Assembly (NCBI GenBank): GCA_030594585.1 | Contig: JAUVEX010000005.1 | Coordinates: 1 to 21,721, forward strand | Length of the DNA: 21,721 bases | Reading direction: 5' to 3' | From: an archaeon | Lineage (GTDB): Archaea; EX4484-52; B79-G9 | Part shown: positions 6,156 to 13,443 of the stretch, piece by piece | Position numbering within the stretch: position 1 is the stretch's first letter | How the letters are laid out: each line of letters opens with the position of its first letter | Notes under the pieces: generated by a model | Told to the model about the DNA's origin: nothing | The model's database searches: none | Seen by the model: the letters and a program-made list of their open reading frames with translations, nothing else | Made by a program: the position numbers and the translations under genes

Positions 6156-7688
6156 TCAAAATTTAATCCCTGTAAAATCCTTTTTTTCTTTTGGTGCGCT
6201 TTGTATGTGCGCTTTTGCGTAATTGTCAAAAAACGGCACTTTGATTGGAAGCGCGAATTTTGTGAATGTGGATGAGACTATTGCTTCTCCTTTATCCAAG
6301 GATGCTATATTTCTGTCATCGGCGGACAAATCCTGCGCTGCGGATGCGATTATTGCTTCCCTTTCGGCCTGCATTTCTATACCCATTATGATTTTGGTGT
6401 TTAAGTTTGCAAGGATTTCTTTAGGAATTAAGGAGGGAAGCTGGGTTATTGCGGTTAATCCTATGTTGAATTTTCGCCCTTCCCGGGCAATACTTGAAAA
6501 GACATTCGGTCCCCTTTGCAATACTTCTTTTCCCAATACTCTTGGAGCTTCCTCAAGGATGACATTTACAACCGGTTTTGTCTTTAGTTCGCCTGTTTTT
6601 CTGTAATGCTTGTATTTTGCGAAAACTTCGCTTGTGATTATGGAAGTTACAAGAATCTCAACAGCAGATGATAGTGATGATGTGTCTATAATAATTGTTT
6701 TTGATGCGTCGAGTGCACGGATGATGTCATCATTAAGTGTTTGTCCTGCGGTTTGGTCAAAAATTCCTGAATAGGATATTTCATCTTCTGCTACGGTTAT
6801 TGAAAGCAGGCGCATGAGCTTTCTTTTTACGACATTTATGGTCTCTTTGCGGTAAAACTCGCCTTCATCTTCTGATATCATTAAGTTTTCAATCCACTCA
6901 AGATGGAAGTTGTTGTAGAATGTATACATCAAATCTTTCTGGGCGTCTGAGAATTCTATTGCGCCATCAAAATGCCAGGGTTTTAATAGTGTTGTGTTGA
7001 TTTTTAGAGTCCTTGCGCCCGGTGGCGGTTCAGGACTTAAGTATTCGAGTTTTTCATGTGATTGCGGGTGGTCTTTTAGGCCGATTTCATTTCTTCCGAA
7101 ATATTCATCATGCGGGTCGAATACAAGATTTGCGCAGTATCCTTTATCCAACGCTGACCAAAGAAGCGTTTTTAATAGGTTTGATTTGCCCCTTCCTGTT
7201 GTTGCGCAAAGAAGGATGTGGTGTGAGAAGACTTTTTGCCCGTCAAGGAAAACATCTATTGGCATCAGTTTTGAGCCGGAACGAACAGCACCCAAGTAAA
7301 GCGGTTGCTGTGGCTTTTGGATAAATGCGAGGTCTTTATTTGTTATTTTTCTTAAGGTTGAGAAAAAATCAGGAAGTGTTTTTGGCGAATGGATTCCTGT
7401 TCTTTTTATTGTAACAACACTTTTTGCTCTTGCAAGAATATAGTTCCTTAAATCCGGGTCAAGAAAATCAAGGGATGCGCCGTATCCTTCGAGGTTCATT
7501 CCGGCTATCATTTCCAATGATTCTTTTGCGATTTGGGAGCCATATTTAAGATCGTAAATCTGGAAAATCGTGTATTGGTCTTTTGCATCAGATACTAAAA
7601 GCTCGCCTAATTCCATTGCACCTTTGCTTTTCTGGCGGATTAAGATGTCGCCAAAACCGCCTGCTACAATTTGCCCGATTATTTCCAT
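6156..7688 (-). CDS. herA: HerA-type hexameric DNA-translocating ATPase
   Basis: The protein has 510 residues from ATG 7688. The N-terminal part (MEIIGQIVAGGFGDILIRQ onwards) is the HAS beta-barrel of HerA-like ATPases. The RecA-like core has Walker A ATTGRGKS (162-169), Walker B VVNVILEEAP (373-382) with the paired acidic residues, and a conserved SIAREGRKFNIG stretch (399-410) with likely arginine-finger residues, then AITQLPSLIPKEILANLNTK. HerA with the nuclease NurA resects DNA ends beside Mre11-Rad50 in archaea. No nurA, mre11 or rad50 is visible here, so either they lie elsewhere or this is a HerA-like paralogue with another role. A longer frame back to 7754 exists, but the TATA-like box at 7711-7718 lies about 26 bases before ATG 7688, and the HAS domain begins there. 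Divergent from a membrane protein gene. Confidence 0.88.
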   Translation of the reverse strand: MEIIGQIVAGGFGDILIRQKSKGAMELGELLVSDAKDQYTIFQIYDLKYGSQIAKESLEMIAGMNLEGYGASLDFLDPDLRNYILARAKSVVTIKRTGIHSPKTLPDFFSTLRKITNKDLAFIQKPQQPLYLGAVRSGSKLMPIDVFLDGQKVFSHHILLCATTGRGKSNLLKTLLWSALDKGYCANLVFDPHDEYFGRNEIGLKDHPQSHEKLEYLSPEPPPGARTLKINTTLLKPWHFDGAIEFSDAQKDLMYTFYNNFHLEWIENLMISEDEGEFYRKETINVVKRKLMRLLSITVAEDEISYSGIFDQTAGQTLNDDIIRALDASKTIIIDTSSLSSAVEILVTSIITSEVFAKYKHYRKTGELKTKPVVNVILEEAPRVLGKEVLQRGPNVFSSIAREGRKFNIGLTAITQLPSLIPKEILANLNTKIIMGIEMQAEREAIIASAAQDLSADDRNIASLDKGEAIVSSTFTKFALPIKVPFFDNYAKAHIQSAPKEKKDFTGIKF

Positions 7689-7710
7689 GCTATTGTTTTT
7701 AGGAGGAAAT

Positions 7711-7718
7711 GTTTTATT
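7711..7718 (-). promoter_or_regulatory. TATA-like box of herA
   Basis: On the minus strand AATAAAAC is centred about 26 bases before ATG 7688. It sets the herA start and shows that the 83-base gap to the divergent gene holds both promoters back to back. Confidence 0.4.
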
Positions 7719-7743
7719 GGTTATGGTTTTGTGTCGATAATGA

Positions 7744-7749
7744 TATAAA
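7744..7749 (+). promoter_or_regulatory. TATA-like box of the 188-residue membrane protein gene
   Basis: TATAAA is centred 26 bases before ATG 7772, giving a leaderless transcript and deciding that start against an upstream ATG at 7709. Confidence 0.5.
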
Positions 7750-7771
7750 CTCATTTAATCATATATCCGCC

Positions 7772-8338
7772 ATGGTTGAATATATACGGGGCATTAAAGC
7801 CGGAGTGGTTTCTGGGTTGATTACGGGAATTGTTTTTTCAATTATTTCTGCGGTGATGATTTATCATTTGAGCCTTGCAATGCAATCGTCTATTGAATCA
7901 TCCTCTGGTTTTTCCGGTATGGGGATGAAAGATAATATTCTTGAAGATGCCTTAGTTCAAAATATTTTACTAAATGCTGTTGCAGGCGTTATGTTTGAAA
8001 GTATTTTTATAGGAATCGTTTTAGGTTTAGCAATTTCTATCCTTATAGCCCGATTAAAAGTAAAGCCAATTGCAGTTATTATGTTATCTTCAATTGTATT
8101 ATATATGGTGCCGAAACTTGTTAGCTCTGTTTCTATTATGGGGCTTGTTGGTTCTAATATATTTATTTTACTTCCGTTTGTTTTCTTGTTTTTCCGAGCT
8201 CTTGTTGAAGGTTTGTTTCTTAATTATTTTTGGAAAAAATTCCATACTAACAATGATGAAGTAAAAAAAGAAACGCCTTTGCAGGCGGTTGAATCTTTTC
8301 AAGGCCAACAAGACAGAACCTTTTTATTTTCTGCTTAG
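7772..8338 (+). CDS. Membrane protein of unknown function, four helices
   Basis: The 188-residue protein begins MVEYIRGIKAGVVSG. Hydrophobic segments lie at about 10-33, 64-92, 99-120 and 126-150. A hydrophilic loop (SSIESSSGFSGMGMKDN) separates helices 1 and 2, and a polar tail of about 35 residues follows the last helix, so both ends may lie in the cytoplasm. I see no catalytic or transport signature. The helix-glycine pattern (KAGVVSGLITGIVFS, FIGIVLGLAISIL) resembles small archaeal DUF membrane proteins, but I cannot name a family. The start rests on the TATA box at 7744-7749; an ATG at 7709 would add 21 polar residues that overlap the herA promoter. It converges on the CBS gene with four bases between stops. 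Confidence 0.75.
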   Translation: MVEYIRGIKAGVVSGLITGIVFSIISAVMIYHLSLAMQSSIESSSGFSGMGMKDNILEDALVQNILLNAVAGVMFESIFIGIVLGLAISILIARLKVKPIAVIMLSSIVLYMVPKLVSSVSIMGLVGSNIFILLPFVFLFFRALVEGLFLNYFWKKFHTNNDEVKKETPLQAVESFQGQQDRTFLFSA

Positions 8339-8342
8339 TGTT

Positions 8343-8768
8343 TTACCAAAATCCCGGCATCTTCTCGCGAAATGATGGGAGTACCCGGGATCTCATGTAA
8401 CTGTATTTCATGTTCTGGGAGACACTTCTTATTGATAGCATGCCAACAATAACACCGTTGTTTTCAACAGGAAGCCGCCTTATTTTTTTCTCTGTCATGA
8501 AATTCATGGCATCTACAAGGCGCTTGTTAAGACTTATAGTGTGTATTGGTTTTGACATATGGTCTTTTACTTTGGCGGTCTTTGCTATGATGCCTTTAGA
8601 TACTATTTTTTTTACAATATCCCGTTCAGAAAAAAGGCCAAGCGGCTCATTTTTTGTGCCTACAATCACAGAACCTATGTTTTTCCTGTCCATAACTTCG
8701 GCCACTTCTTTGATTGTTGCTGTTTTTTCTACAAATGTGGCTTTGTGCATAGCTTCTTTTATTGTCAT
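8343..8768 (-). CDS. Two-CBS-domain protein
   Basis: This 141-residue protein is essentially one Bateman module: CBS 1 at about residues 5-60 (ATIKEVAEVMDRKNIGSVIV, then GLFSERDIVKKI) and CBS 2 at about 68-122 (ISLNKRLVDAMNFMTEKKIRRLPV, then IVGMLSIRSV). CBS pairs bind adenine nucleotides such as AMP, ATP or SAM and act as energy or ligand sensors. No enzymatic or DNA-binding domain is attached, so it probably works by binding a partner; the 19-residue tail after CBS 2 is basic. The partner is not evident from its neighbours. It has a minus-strand TATA-like box (8791-8800) about 26 bases before ATG 8768 and is apparently leaderless. Confidence 0.9.
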   Translation of the reverse strand: MTIKEAMHKATFVEKTATIKEVAEVMDRKNIGSVIVGTKNEPLGLFSERDIVKKIVSKGIIAKTAKVKDHMSKPIHTISLNKRLVDAMNFMTEKKIRRLPVENNGVIVGMLSIRSVSQNMKYSYMRSRVLPSFREKMPGFW

Positions 8769-8790
8769 TTAAATACACCCCCGGAAATAC

Positions 8791-8800
8791 AGTATTATAT
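8791..8800 (-). promoter_or_regulatory. TATA-like box of the CBS gene
   Basis: On the minus strand ATATAATACT is centred about 27 bases before ATG 8768. The rest of the 110-base gap up to 8878 holds an inverted repeat but no gene. Confidence 0.45.
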
Positions 8801-8844
8801 TGGGGACGGAAGGTTATATTTGTTTTGGCGTTTAGGCGAAAGGT

Positions 8845-8868
8845 TAAACAATGACGAGATATTGTTTA
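8845..8868 (-). terminator. Inverted repeat just after the 1429-residue surface protein gene
   Basis: TAAACAAT (8845-8852) and ATTGTTTA (8861-8868) are perfect inverted arms around an eight-base loop, ten bases beyond the TAG stop of the minus-strand gene. The position suits a terminator or 3'-end stabilising hairpin; no long T run follows on the minus strand, so a protein-binding site is the alternative. Confidence 0.35.
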
Positions 8869-8878
8869 TTCCGGCAGA

Positions 8879-11800
8879 CTAGAACTTTTTTGTGCCTTCA
8901 AAGTCAATGTTGTTTTGCTGCACACTTAACTCTTTTTTGAGTATTGCAAGCGCATCTTTTATGCGTGAGGATATTTTTTTCTCATGGCGTGGCGGAAGGC
9001 GTGTCCTTGAGTAAACACTTATTATTTTTGTCAGGTATAAATCTGCTTCCTTGTATTTTTTTTGTTTTATAAGATGCATTATGTGGTCAAGTTCTTTTTC
9101 AAGAATGTCGTAATAACCGGTGTTTTTCTGCATTCTTTTTAATACTAACAAACTGACCAAAAGCGCTAAAACGACAGCAAATAACATTTGCGCCGGTATC
9201 TTTCTTTTTATGCTTATCGGAGGCGTGAATGATTCTGTTTTTTTTGCATTGATTTCAAAAACCATATTTTTTTTGAGTGTTTTGTTTTCCTTGTCAAAAC
9301 ACATAATTTCAAGCAAGTGTTTTCCGTCGCTTAAGTTTGTGAGTATTTTTGAGCCATGGAATGTTATCCAACCATTTGAGTCAAGACTGTATTTGCAAAC
9401 AGGGTCAAAATAATTTGAGCTTATGTTTATGGTAACATTTGTTACCATAATCAAGCTATCGTTTATAAGAGATGTAATGTTGAATTCAAGTTCTTTTGGT
9501 TTTGTGAAATAGATATATGGTTTTTCAAAATCATAAATGTCGTAATTACTGTCAATTTCATAGAGTGCGTGTAGTTCCTTATTTTCTACAATAAATCTTA
9601 ATATGGGGTCTTTTTCAACGATATAGTGCTCGTGCATACAAACATTGATGTCGTCGCTTGTGTTTGCCACTTTTTTTGGAATCACATCATATACAATAAT
9701 AGTATGGTTTGCATTTGCCGTTAATTCAAGAGCAATGTCTTTTGTTGCATTCCTTGAAACATTTATCCATGCATCCGGTTCTTTTGTCTTTTTGGCGTCT
9801 ATTTCTAAATTGTGCTTAAATAAAAATTCTTCAAGGTCTTCGCAGATTTGGGGGTATTCTTCGCAAATTTCCTCAATATCCACAACGCCATATGTGTAGT
9901 TTTCTTTTGTCTCTTCTTCTGCAAAACTGCTGCTTGATGTTTCTTCTGTGTTTGCCGGGGGGGCATCTTTTGTGATTGTAACGGGCAGTGTATCTGAAAA
10001 AAGCCCCCCGTAAGGGGTTGAAACATTAAATGCGATATGGTTTGTGCCCTCATTTGAGCTTTTCAGGGTAAAGTTAAGAAGCAGTGTTTCGTTTGGTTCA
10101 ATAGAGGGTATTGTAATCAATGTGTTGTTCATCTCGTTAGTAAAATTGGTAAGCGGGGTTATGGTAACATTTGTTACCAATAATCCTGAACCCAGAGCCA
10201 GTTCGAAAGATATGTTGAACAGGGTATAATTGAATGGGTTGTTTATCTCAAATAACAGATAAAATTCCCCGCCTATTTTTTTTTCATTGTCTGAAAGGTA
10301 TGCTGTTGTGTTTTGGAATATATTGTCCGAAGTAAATAATGTTATGTTTTTGCTTATCTCACCATGCGCACCTTTAGACGCGTCTGCATAGGCTGTTATT
10401 GTGTTTGGCCCGATGCCTATTGGAATGATCGTTATGTTGAGTGTTGTGTTTTCATAAGGGGCAATGCTTGTAATATTGAATGTTTGATTCTCTGTTATAA
10501 GCCCGGGGGTTAAGTCAATTATAATATCTATGTATGTAATCTCATATGTGTTGTTATTTTCAATATAAATGGCGGCATTGAAAGCCTCAAGAATATTTGC
10601 GGTGTTTTTTGAAGTAATATTTACAATGATATTTCCTGTCTCGGTCGGATATGTCTGATATGCTTTCCAGTAGGCGGCAATCATGGCGCCTTGTGAAAGG
10701 TCATTTTCACAGGAGTAATTGTACCCGAAAGCATTGCACTTGCTTGTCTCAACTTTGCTTGTTTTGTTGAATGCCATGTCCAGATATTCTGCTGTCGGAT
10801 TTTGCTCATAGGCCTCCCAGTAGGCAATAATGTTTGTTGCAAGGTCGAATGATGTGCAGCTTGCGTTTATGCAGTCGTTCATTGAGGATGTTGTAAGGTT
10901 GATCGCTTTTTGCCTGTATGTGTTATTCCCTGTCATCTCGTATGCTTTCCAGAATCCTCGCACAAGCGTTACAGAACCGTTTTTTGAAAGCCCCTCGCTT
11001 GTAAGGTTTTTTGCAATATTTCGGTATGTTGCATTGCCGGTTGATTCATATGCATTCCAGTATGCAAGAATCATCTGTCCCTGGTTTGAATTGTTGATGT
11101 CATTCGGGTCGTCGCAATTGTAATCCCCCAGCCAAACATCGCAATTGTCTGCATGGCCTGAAGTGTATCCTTTTGCAAGATAGCCAAAAAACCAATTATC
11201 AAATTTTTTGAAAGAAAGCCACAGGGAGCTAATCATTGAGGATTGCCTGTCAGCGCCTGTAATGTTTTTCTTGAAAGGCAGGGAATCGTGCGTGTTGCAG
11301 TTGAAATCTTCGGTATCGTTTTCTGTATAGTTGTGGTCGCAGGTCGCATAATAATTATAGTATGTCTCGTCTGATGGTTTGTATATGTCAATTTCGCTCA
11401 TTGTCAGATTAGAGGCGATTGATTTGTACGCATTGTTTTTTTCCATTAAATATCCTAATGTATACCCTGTTATCATCCATGCCTGTTGCCGTTCATCATC
11501 GCATGTATATTCATTGGACCACACATCACAATTAGGCGAAACAGATGTTGTTTCTGTAAAGAATCTTGCCTTGTTTTTGAAATTATTGTTTCCGATAGAT
11601 AATGCAATTTTGAATGTTCCATTGCCGTCGGGAAACCTGTATCCTTCGCTGCTGTTAAAAAAATATTCATAAACTCCCTGGTTGCCGGTGTTTTCCTGAG
11701 GGACAAATATGCTGCCATCATAACTTATGTTGTATTCGTCCCACAGTTTCGGGCTTGTCAGGTTTACAAGCCGAAAATACATTTTCGGGGTTTCAAGATG

Positions 11801-13168
11801 CCCCTTAATGCGGACAGCCATATCCAGGTCATTATTTAAATTAGGGGTGCTGATTATGTTGGGGAAATAAAAACCGGTTTCATCAGGTATTACCTCGTAT
11901 GCGCCCCAGAATGCTGTTGATGTAAGACCCTGCTCTTCCGGGCTTGTGCATGAATAATCACCTGTGTTTGGGTTGCAGTCAATGGAATTGTTTTTGTTTG
12001 CAAGCGCGATTGTCGCCCTTAAGTATTTATACTCTCCTGTCATGCGGTACGCTTCTTTTGAAAGCAGGAGATTTGCGGCCTGATTGCTTGAATCGCATAC
12101 ATTAGAAATGCAATGGTCGTAGAGATCATTGGTTTGCTCTGCGGCATGTTGGGTGTAATTTCCTGTCAGTTCCCAGGCTTTCAAAAGGCCTATTGCAAGA
12201 AACATGGATGTGTTGTCCTGCAAAGCGAGAGTGGATGCTTTGTCTGAAAGCGAAATTGCTTTTGAAAAATAAGTGCTGTTTCCGGTCAATTCCCAGGCTT
12301 CGAGATATGCAAGAGCCATAAGGCCGACATCATCAGGAGTCCTGCATGAGTAATTGCCGGCCCAGACATCGCAGTCTTCTGCAGAACCTAAGGTGTATGA
12401 TTCAGCAATTTGCTTTACAGTGATATTTTTAGTGTTTCTGTAATTTTGCCACATAGAATATATCATCAATGCCTGCCTTTCAGATCCGTCAATGACCGGA
12501 TCGCTTCCTGTAAGCCCTCCAATAGTGTAATTCGTTGATTCGCAATTGTAGTCGCCTTTTGTATGGTCGCAGGTTGATATGGATGGCCGGGTTATATGCG
12601 TTATATTTTCAAAGCTTATATTCAGCAGTTTTTGCGCGTATGTGTTGTTTTGCGTTGATGCATACGCATTTTTAATGCCGAGAATAATCCATGCGTGGTT
12701 GTCTTCAGAGGCGCAGGTTTGTGTGCCTGACCAGGGATGCGGGTTTGCCCAGGGCTTGCAAAGATTCTCCGGGTCGGCAAGAGAGATATTTTCCGCAAGC
12801 CTGCGGTATTTTGAGACGCCTTTTGTAAGTGCTATTTTTATGGTTGCATTTCCGTTAGGATATCTGCTTTCTGTCCCATTAAAGAAATATTCGTAAATTT
12901 CCTGGCTGCCTAAATCTTCTTTCGGGATGGTGAAATTTAATTCATCTGCGCTGATGCCTGATGCAGTTACATTATTCCATTTGATGTCAAAAAGAGGTTT
13001 GTAATACAGTACCGGTGCGTTAATTGCTGTTGAATTGCGGATTGTTATGTTTAGATCGCTTCCCGTATTTAATGCACTTGTAATCTCGGGGAAATAAAAA
13101 CCTGCATCTGCTTGTTGTCCGGCAATCAAAAAAACCACCAATAAGCAAAAAACAATCCTTTTTATCAA
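8879..13168 (-). CDS. Giant type I surface protein with duplicated cysteine-paired module
   Basis: The protein has 1429 residues. A signal peptide (MIKRIVFCLLVVFLIAGQQADA, cut before GFYFP) starts at a TTG; no in-frame ATG lies near. The mature part has a tandem duplication: unit A (23-430) and unit B (432-843) each begin GFYFP with a beta-rich domain of ~110 residues, then ~300 mainly helical residues with repeated AYxEAWELTGN-like hairpins and matched cysteine pairs (CDVWAGNYSC 266-275; CDVWLGDYNC 676-685). The helices resemble an (alpha/alpha)-toroid as in carbohydrate-active enzymes, but no catalytic site is recognised. Residues ~845-1070 look like two CARDB/DUF11-like beta domains; an acidic linker, further beta domains, a membrane helix (1325-1343) and an ~85-residue charged helical tail follow. 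Sequons are very frequent. It is divergent from the even larger plus-strand protein. Probably a glycosylated, wall-anchored adhesion or polymer-binding protein. Confidence 0.9.
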   Translation of the reverse strand: MIKRIVFCLLVVFLIAGQQADAGFYFPEITSALNTGSDLNITIRNSTAINAPVLYYKPLFDIKWNNVTASGISADELNFTIPKEDLGSQEIYEYFFNGTESRYPNGNATIKIALTKGVSKYRRLAENISLADPENLCKPWANPHPWSGTQTCASEDNHAWIILGIKNAYASTQNNTYAQKLLNISFENITHITRPSISTCDHTKGDYNCESTNYTIGGLTGSDPVIDGSERQALMIYSMWQNYRNTKNITVKQIAESYTLGSAEDCDVWAGNYSCRTPDDVGLMALAYLEAWELTGNSTYFSKAISLSDKASTLALQDNTSMFLAIGLLKAWELTGNYTQHAAEQTNDLYDHCISNVCDSSNQAANLLLSKEAYRMTGEYKYLRATIALANKNNSIDCNPNTGDYSCTSPEEQGLTSTAFWGAYEVIPDETGFYFPNIISTPNLNNDLDMAVRIKGHLETPKMYFRLVNLTSPKLWDEYNISYDGSIFVPQENTGNQGVYEYFFNSSEGYRFPDGNGTFKIALSIGNNNFKNKARFFTETTSVSPNCDVWSNEYTCDDERQQAWMITGYTLGYLMEKNNAYKSIASNLTMSEIDIYKPSDETYYNYYATCDHNYTENDTEDFNCNTHDSLPFKKNITGADRQSSMISSLWLSFKKFDNWFFGYLAKGYTSGHADNCDVWLGDYNCDDPNDINNSNQGQMILAYWNAYESTGNATYRNIAKNLTSEGLSKNGSVTLVRGFWKAYEMTGNNTYRQKAINLTTSSMNDCINASCTSFDLATNIIAYWEAYEQNPTAEYLDMAFNKTSKVETSKCNAFGYNYSCENDLSQGAMIAAYWKAYQTYPTETGNIIVNITSKNTANILEAFNAAIYIENNNTYEITYIDIIIDLTPGLITENQTFNITSIAPYENTTLNITIIPIGIGPNTITAYADASKGAHGEISKNITLFTSDNIFQNTTAYLSDNEKKIGGEFYLLFEINNPFNYTLFNISFELALGSGLLVTNVTITPLTNFTNEMNNTLITIPSIEPNETLLLNFTLKSSNEGTNHIAFNVSTPYGGLFSDTLPVTITKDAPPANTEETSSSSFAEEETKENYTYGVVDIEEICEEYPQICEDLEEFLFKHNLEIDAKKTKEPDAWINVSRNATKDIALELTANANHTIIVYDVIPKKVANTSDDINVCMHEHYIVEKDPILRFIVENKELHALYEIDSNYDIYDFEKPYIYFTKPKELEFNITSLINDSLIMVTNVTINISSNYFDPVCKYSLDSNGWITFHGSKILTNLSDGKHLLEIMCFDKENKTLKKNMVFEINAKKTESFTPPISIKRKIPAQMLFAVVLALLVSLLVLKRMQKNTGYYDILEKELDHIMHLIKQKKYKEADLYLTKIISVYSRTRLPPRHEKKISSRIKDALAILKKELSVQQNNIDFEGTKKF
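10640..11875 (-). repeat. Unit B of the tandem ectodomain duplication
   Basis: Residues 432-843, beginning GFYFPNI. Counterparts to unit A include VYEYFFN (499-505), FPDGNGTFKIAL (512-523), the CDH...C pair at 610/624, CDVWLGDYNC (676-685) and the DCINASC pair (765-771). One extra CDVWSNEYTC (547-556) lies where unit A has the longer C137...C152 loop. Confidence 0.8.
11875..13102 (-). repeat. Unit A of the tandem ectodomain duplication
   Basis: Residues 23-430 of the minus-strand surface protein, beginning GFYFPEI. Matches unit B with a shift of about 409 residues: GFYFP, IYEYFFN, FPxGN-like KIAL, the CDH(x)nC pair at 200/209, and CDVWxGxYxC at 266-275. Confidence 0.8.
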
Positions 13169-13190
13169 ATCACCACATAGTTTCCTAAGA

Positions 13191-13199
13191 TATATTTAA
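13191..13199 (-). promoter_or_regulatory. TATA-like box of the 1429-residue gene
   Basis: On the minus strand TTAAATATA is centred about 27 bases before the TTG start. A second candidate at 13205-13214 would give a leader of about 14 bases containing GGTGAT directly before the TTG. Confidence 0.35.
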
Positions 13200-13283
13200 C
13201 TTGTTTTATATATATTATTTGTTAATTTATGGTTTTTTTGGCTTTTTATAATAACTATATAAACAACTTCGACCTAAGTTTTA

Positions 13284-13349
13284 ATGTTGTTTAGTAAACA
13301 ATTGAAGGGAGATAATTCTATATCAGATTTAATCGCAAAATTGATTTGA
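13284..13349 (+). CDS. Possible 21-residue leaderless micro-ORF
   Basis: ATG 13284 opens a frame MLFSKQLKGDNSISDLIAKL plus one more residue, ended by TGA. A clear TATA box (TATATAAA, 13256-13263) is centred about 25 bases upstream, matching the leaderless pattern of the window. The frame overlaps the 15-base palindrome and the left arm and loop of the hairpin. It might be a leader peptide, the start of a small RNA, or chance. Confidence 0.2.
   Translation: MLFSKQLKGDNSISDLIAKLI
13287..13301. promoter_or_regulatory. Perfect 15-base palindrome, operator candidate
   Basis: TTGTTTAGTAAACAA is a perfect palindrome around a central G, located between the divergent promoters and just past the plus-strand TATA box at 13256-13263. 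This is the usual size and form of a dimeric regulator site. Confidence 0.4.
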
Positions 13350-13362
13350 ATTTTGCGGTTAA
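13329..13362. promoter_or_regulatory. Strong hairpin in the divergent region
   Basis: TTAATCGCAAAATT (13329-13342) and AATTTTGCGGTTAA (13349-13362) pair over 14 bases with one G-T wobble around a six-base loop. No T run follows. It may be an RNA element of a transcript from the TATA box at 13256-13263, an attenuator, or a protein-binding site. Confidence 0.5.
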
Positions 13363-13414
13363 CTCAAATAGGCTTTAATGTGTTTTGGGCGTCAAAATGC
13401 TGAAGCGACGGGAA

Positions 13415-13420
13415 TATAAA
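13415..13420 (+). promoter_or_regulatory. TATA box of the giant plus-strand gene
   Basis: TATAAA is centred about 26 bases before ATG 13444, so transcription would start at the initiation codon. This supports 13444 over the in-frame ATG at 13459. Confidence 0.5.
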
Positions 13421-13443
13421 GCAATTAATTCGTATTTGCTTTA

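Larger units (their letters stand above)
13169..13443. promoter_or_regulatory. Divergent regulatory region between the two giant surface genes
   Basis: This 275-base A/T-rich region drives both surface proteins. From left to right it holds minus-strand TATA candidates (13191-13199, 26 bases before the TTG 13168; and 13205-13214), a plus-strand TATA box TATATAAA (13256-13263), a 15-base palindrome (13287-13301), a strong hairpin (13329-13362) and the TATAAA (13415-13420) of the giant plus gene. The amount of structure exceeds what two simple promoters need. Confidence 0.6.

Noticed and set aside
7689..7754. Longer herA frame starting at 7754
   Set aside because: It would read through both divergent promoters, and the recognised HAS domain starts at ATG 7688, which has a properly spaced TATA-like box.
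7709..7771. Earlier ATG at 7709 for the membrane protein, with AGGAGG just upstream
   Set aside because: The AGGAGG is only two bases from the ATG, too close to work, and the added residues are polar and cover the herA promoter. The TATA box at 7744-7749 places the start at 7772.
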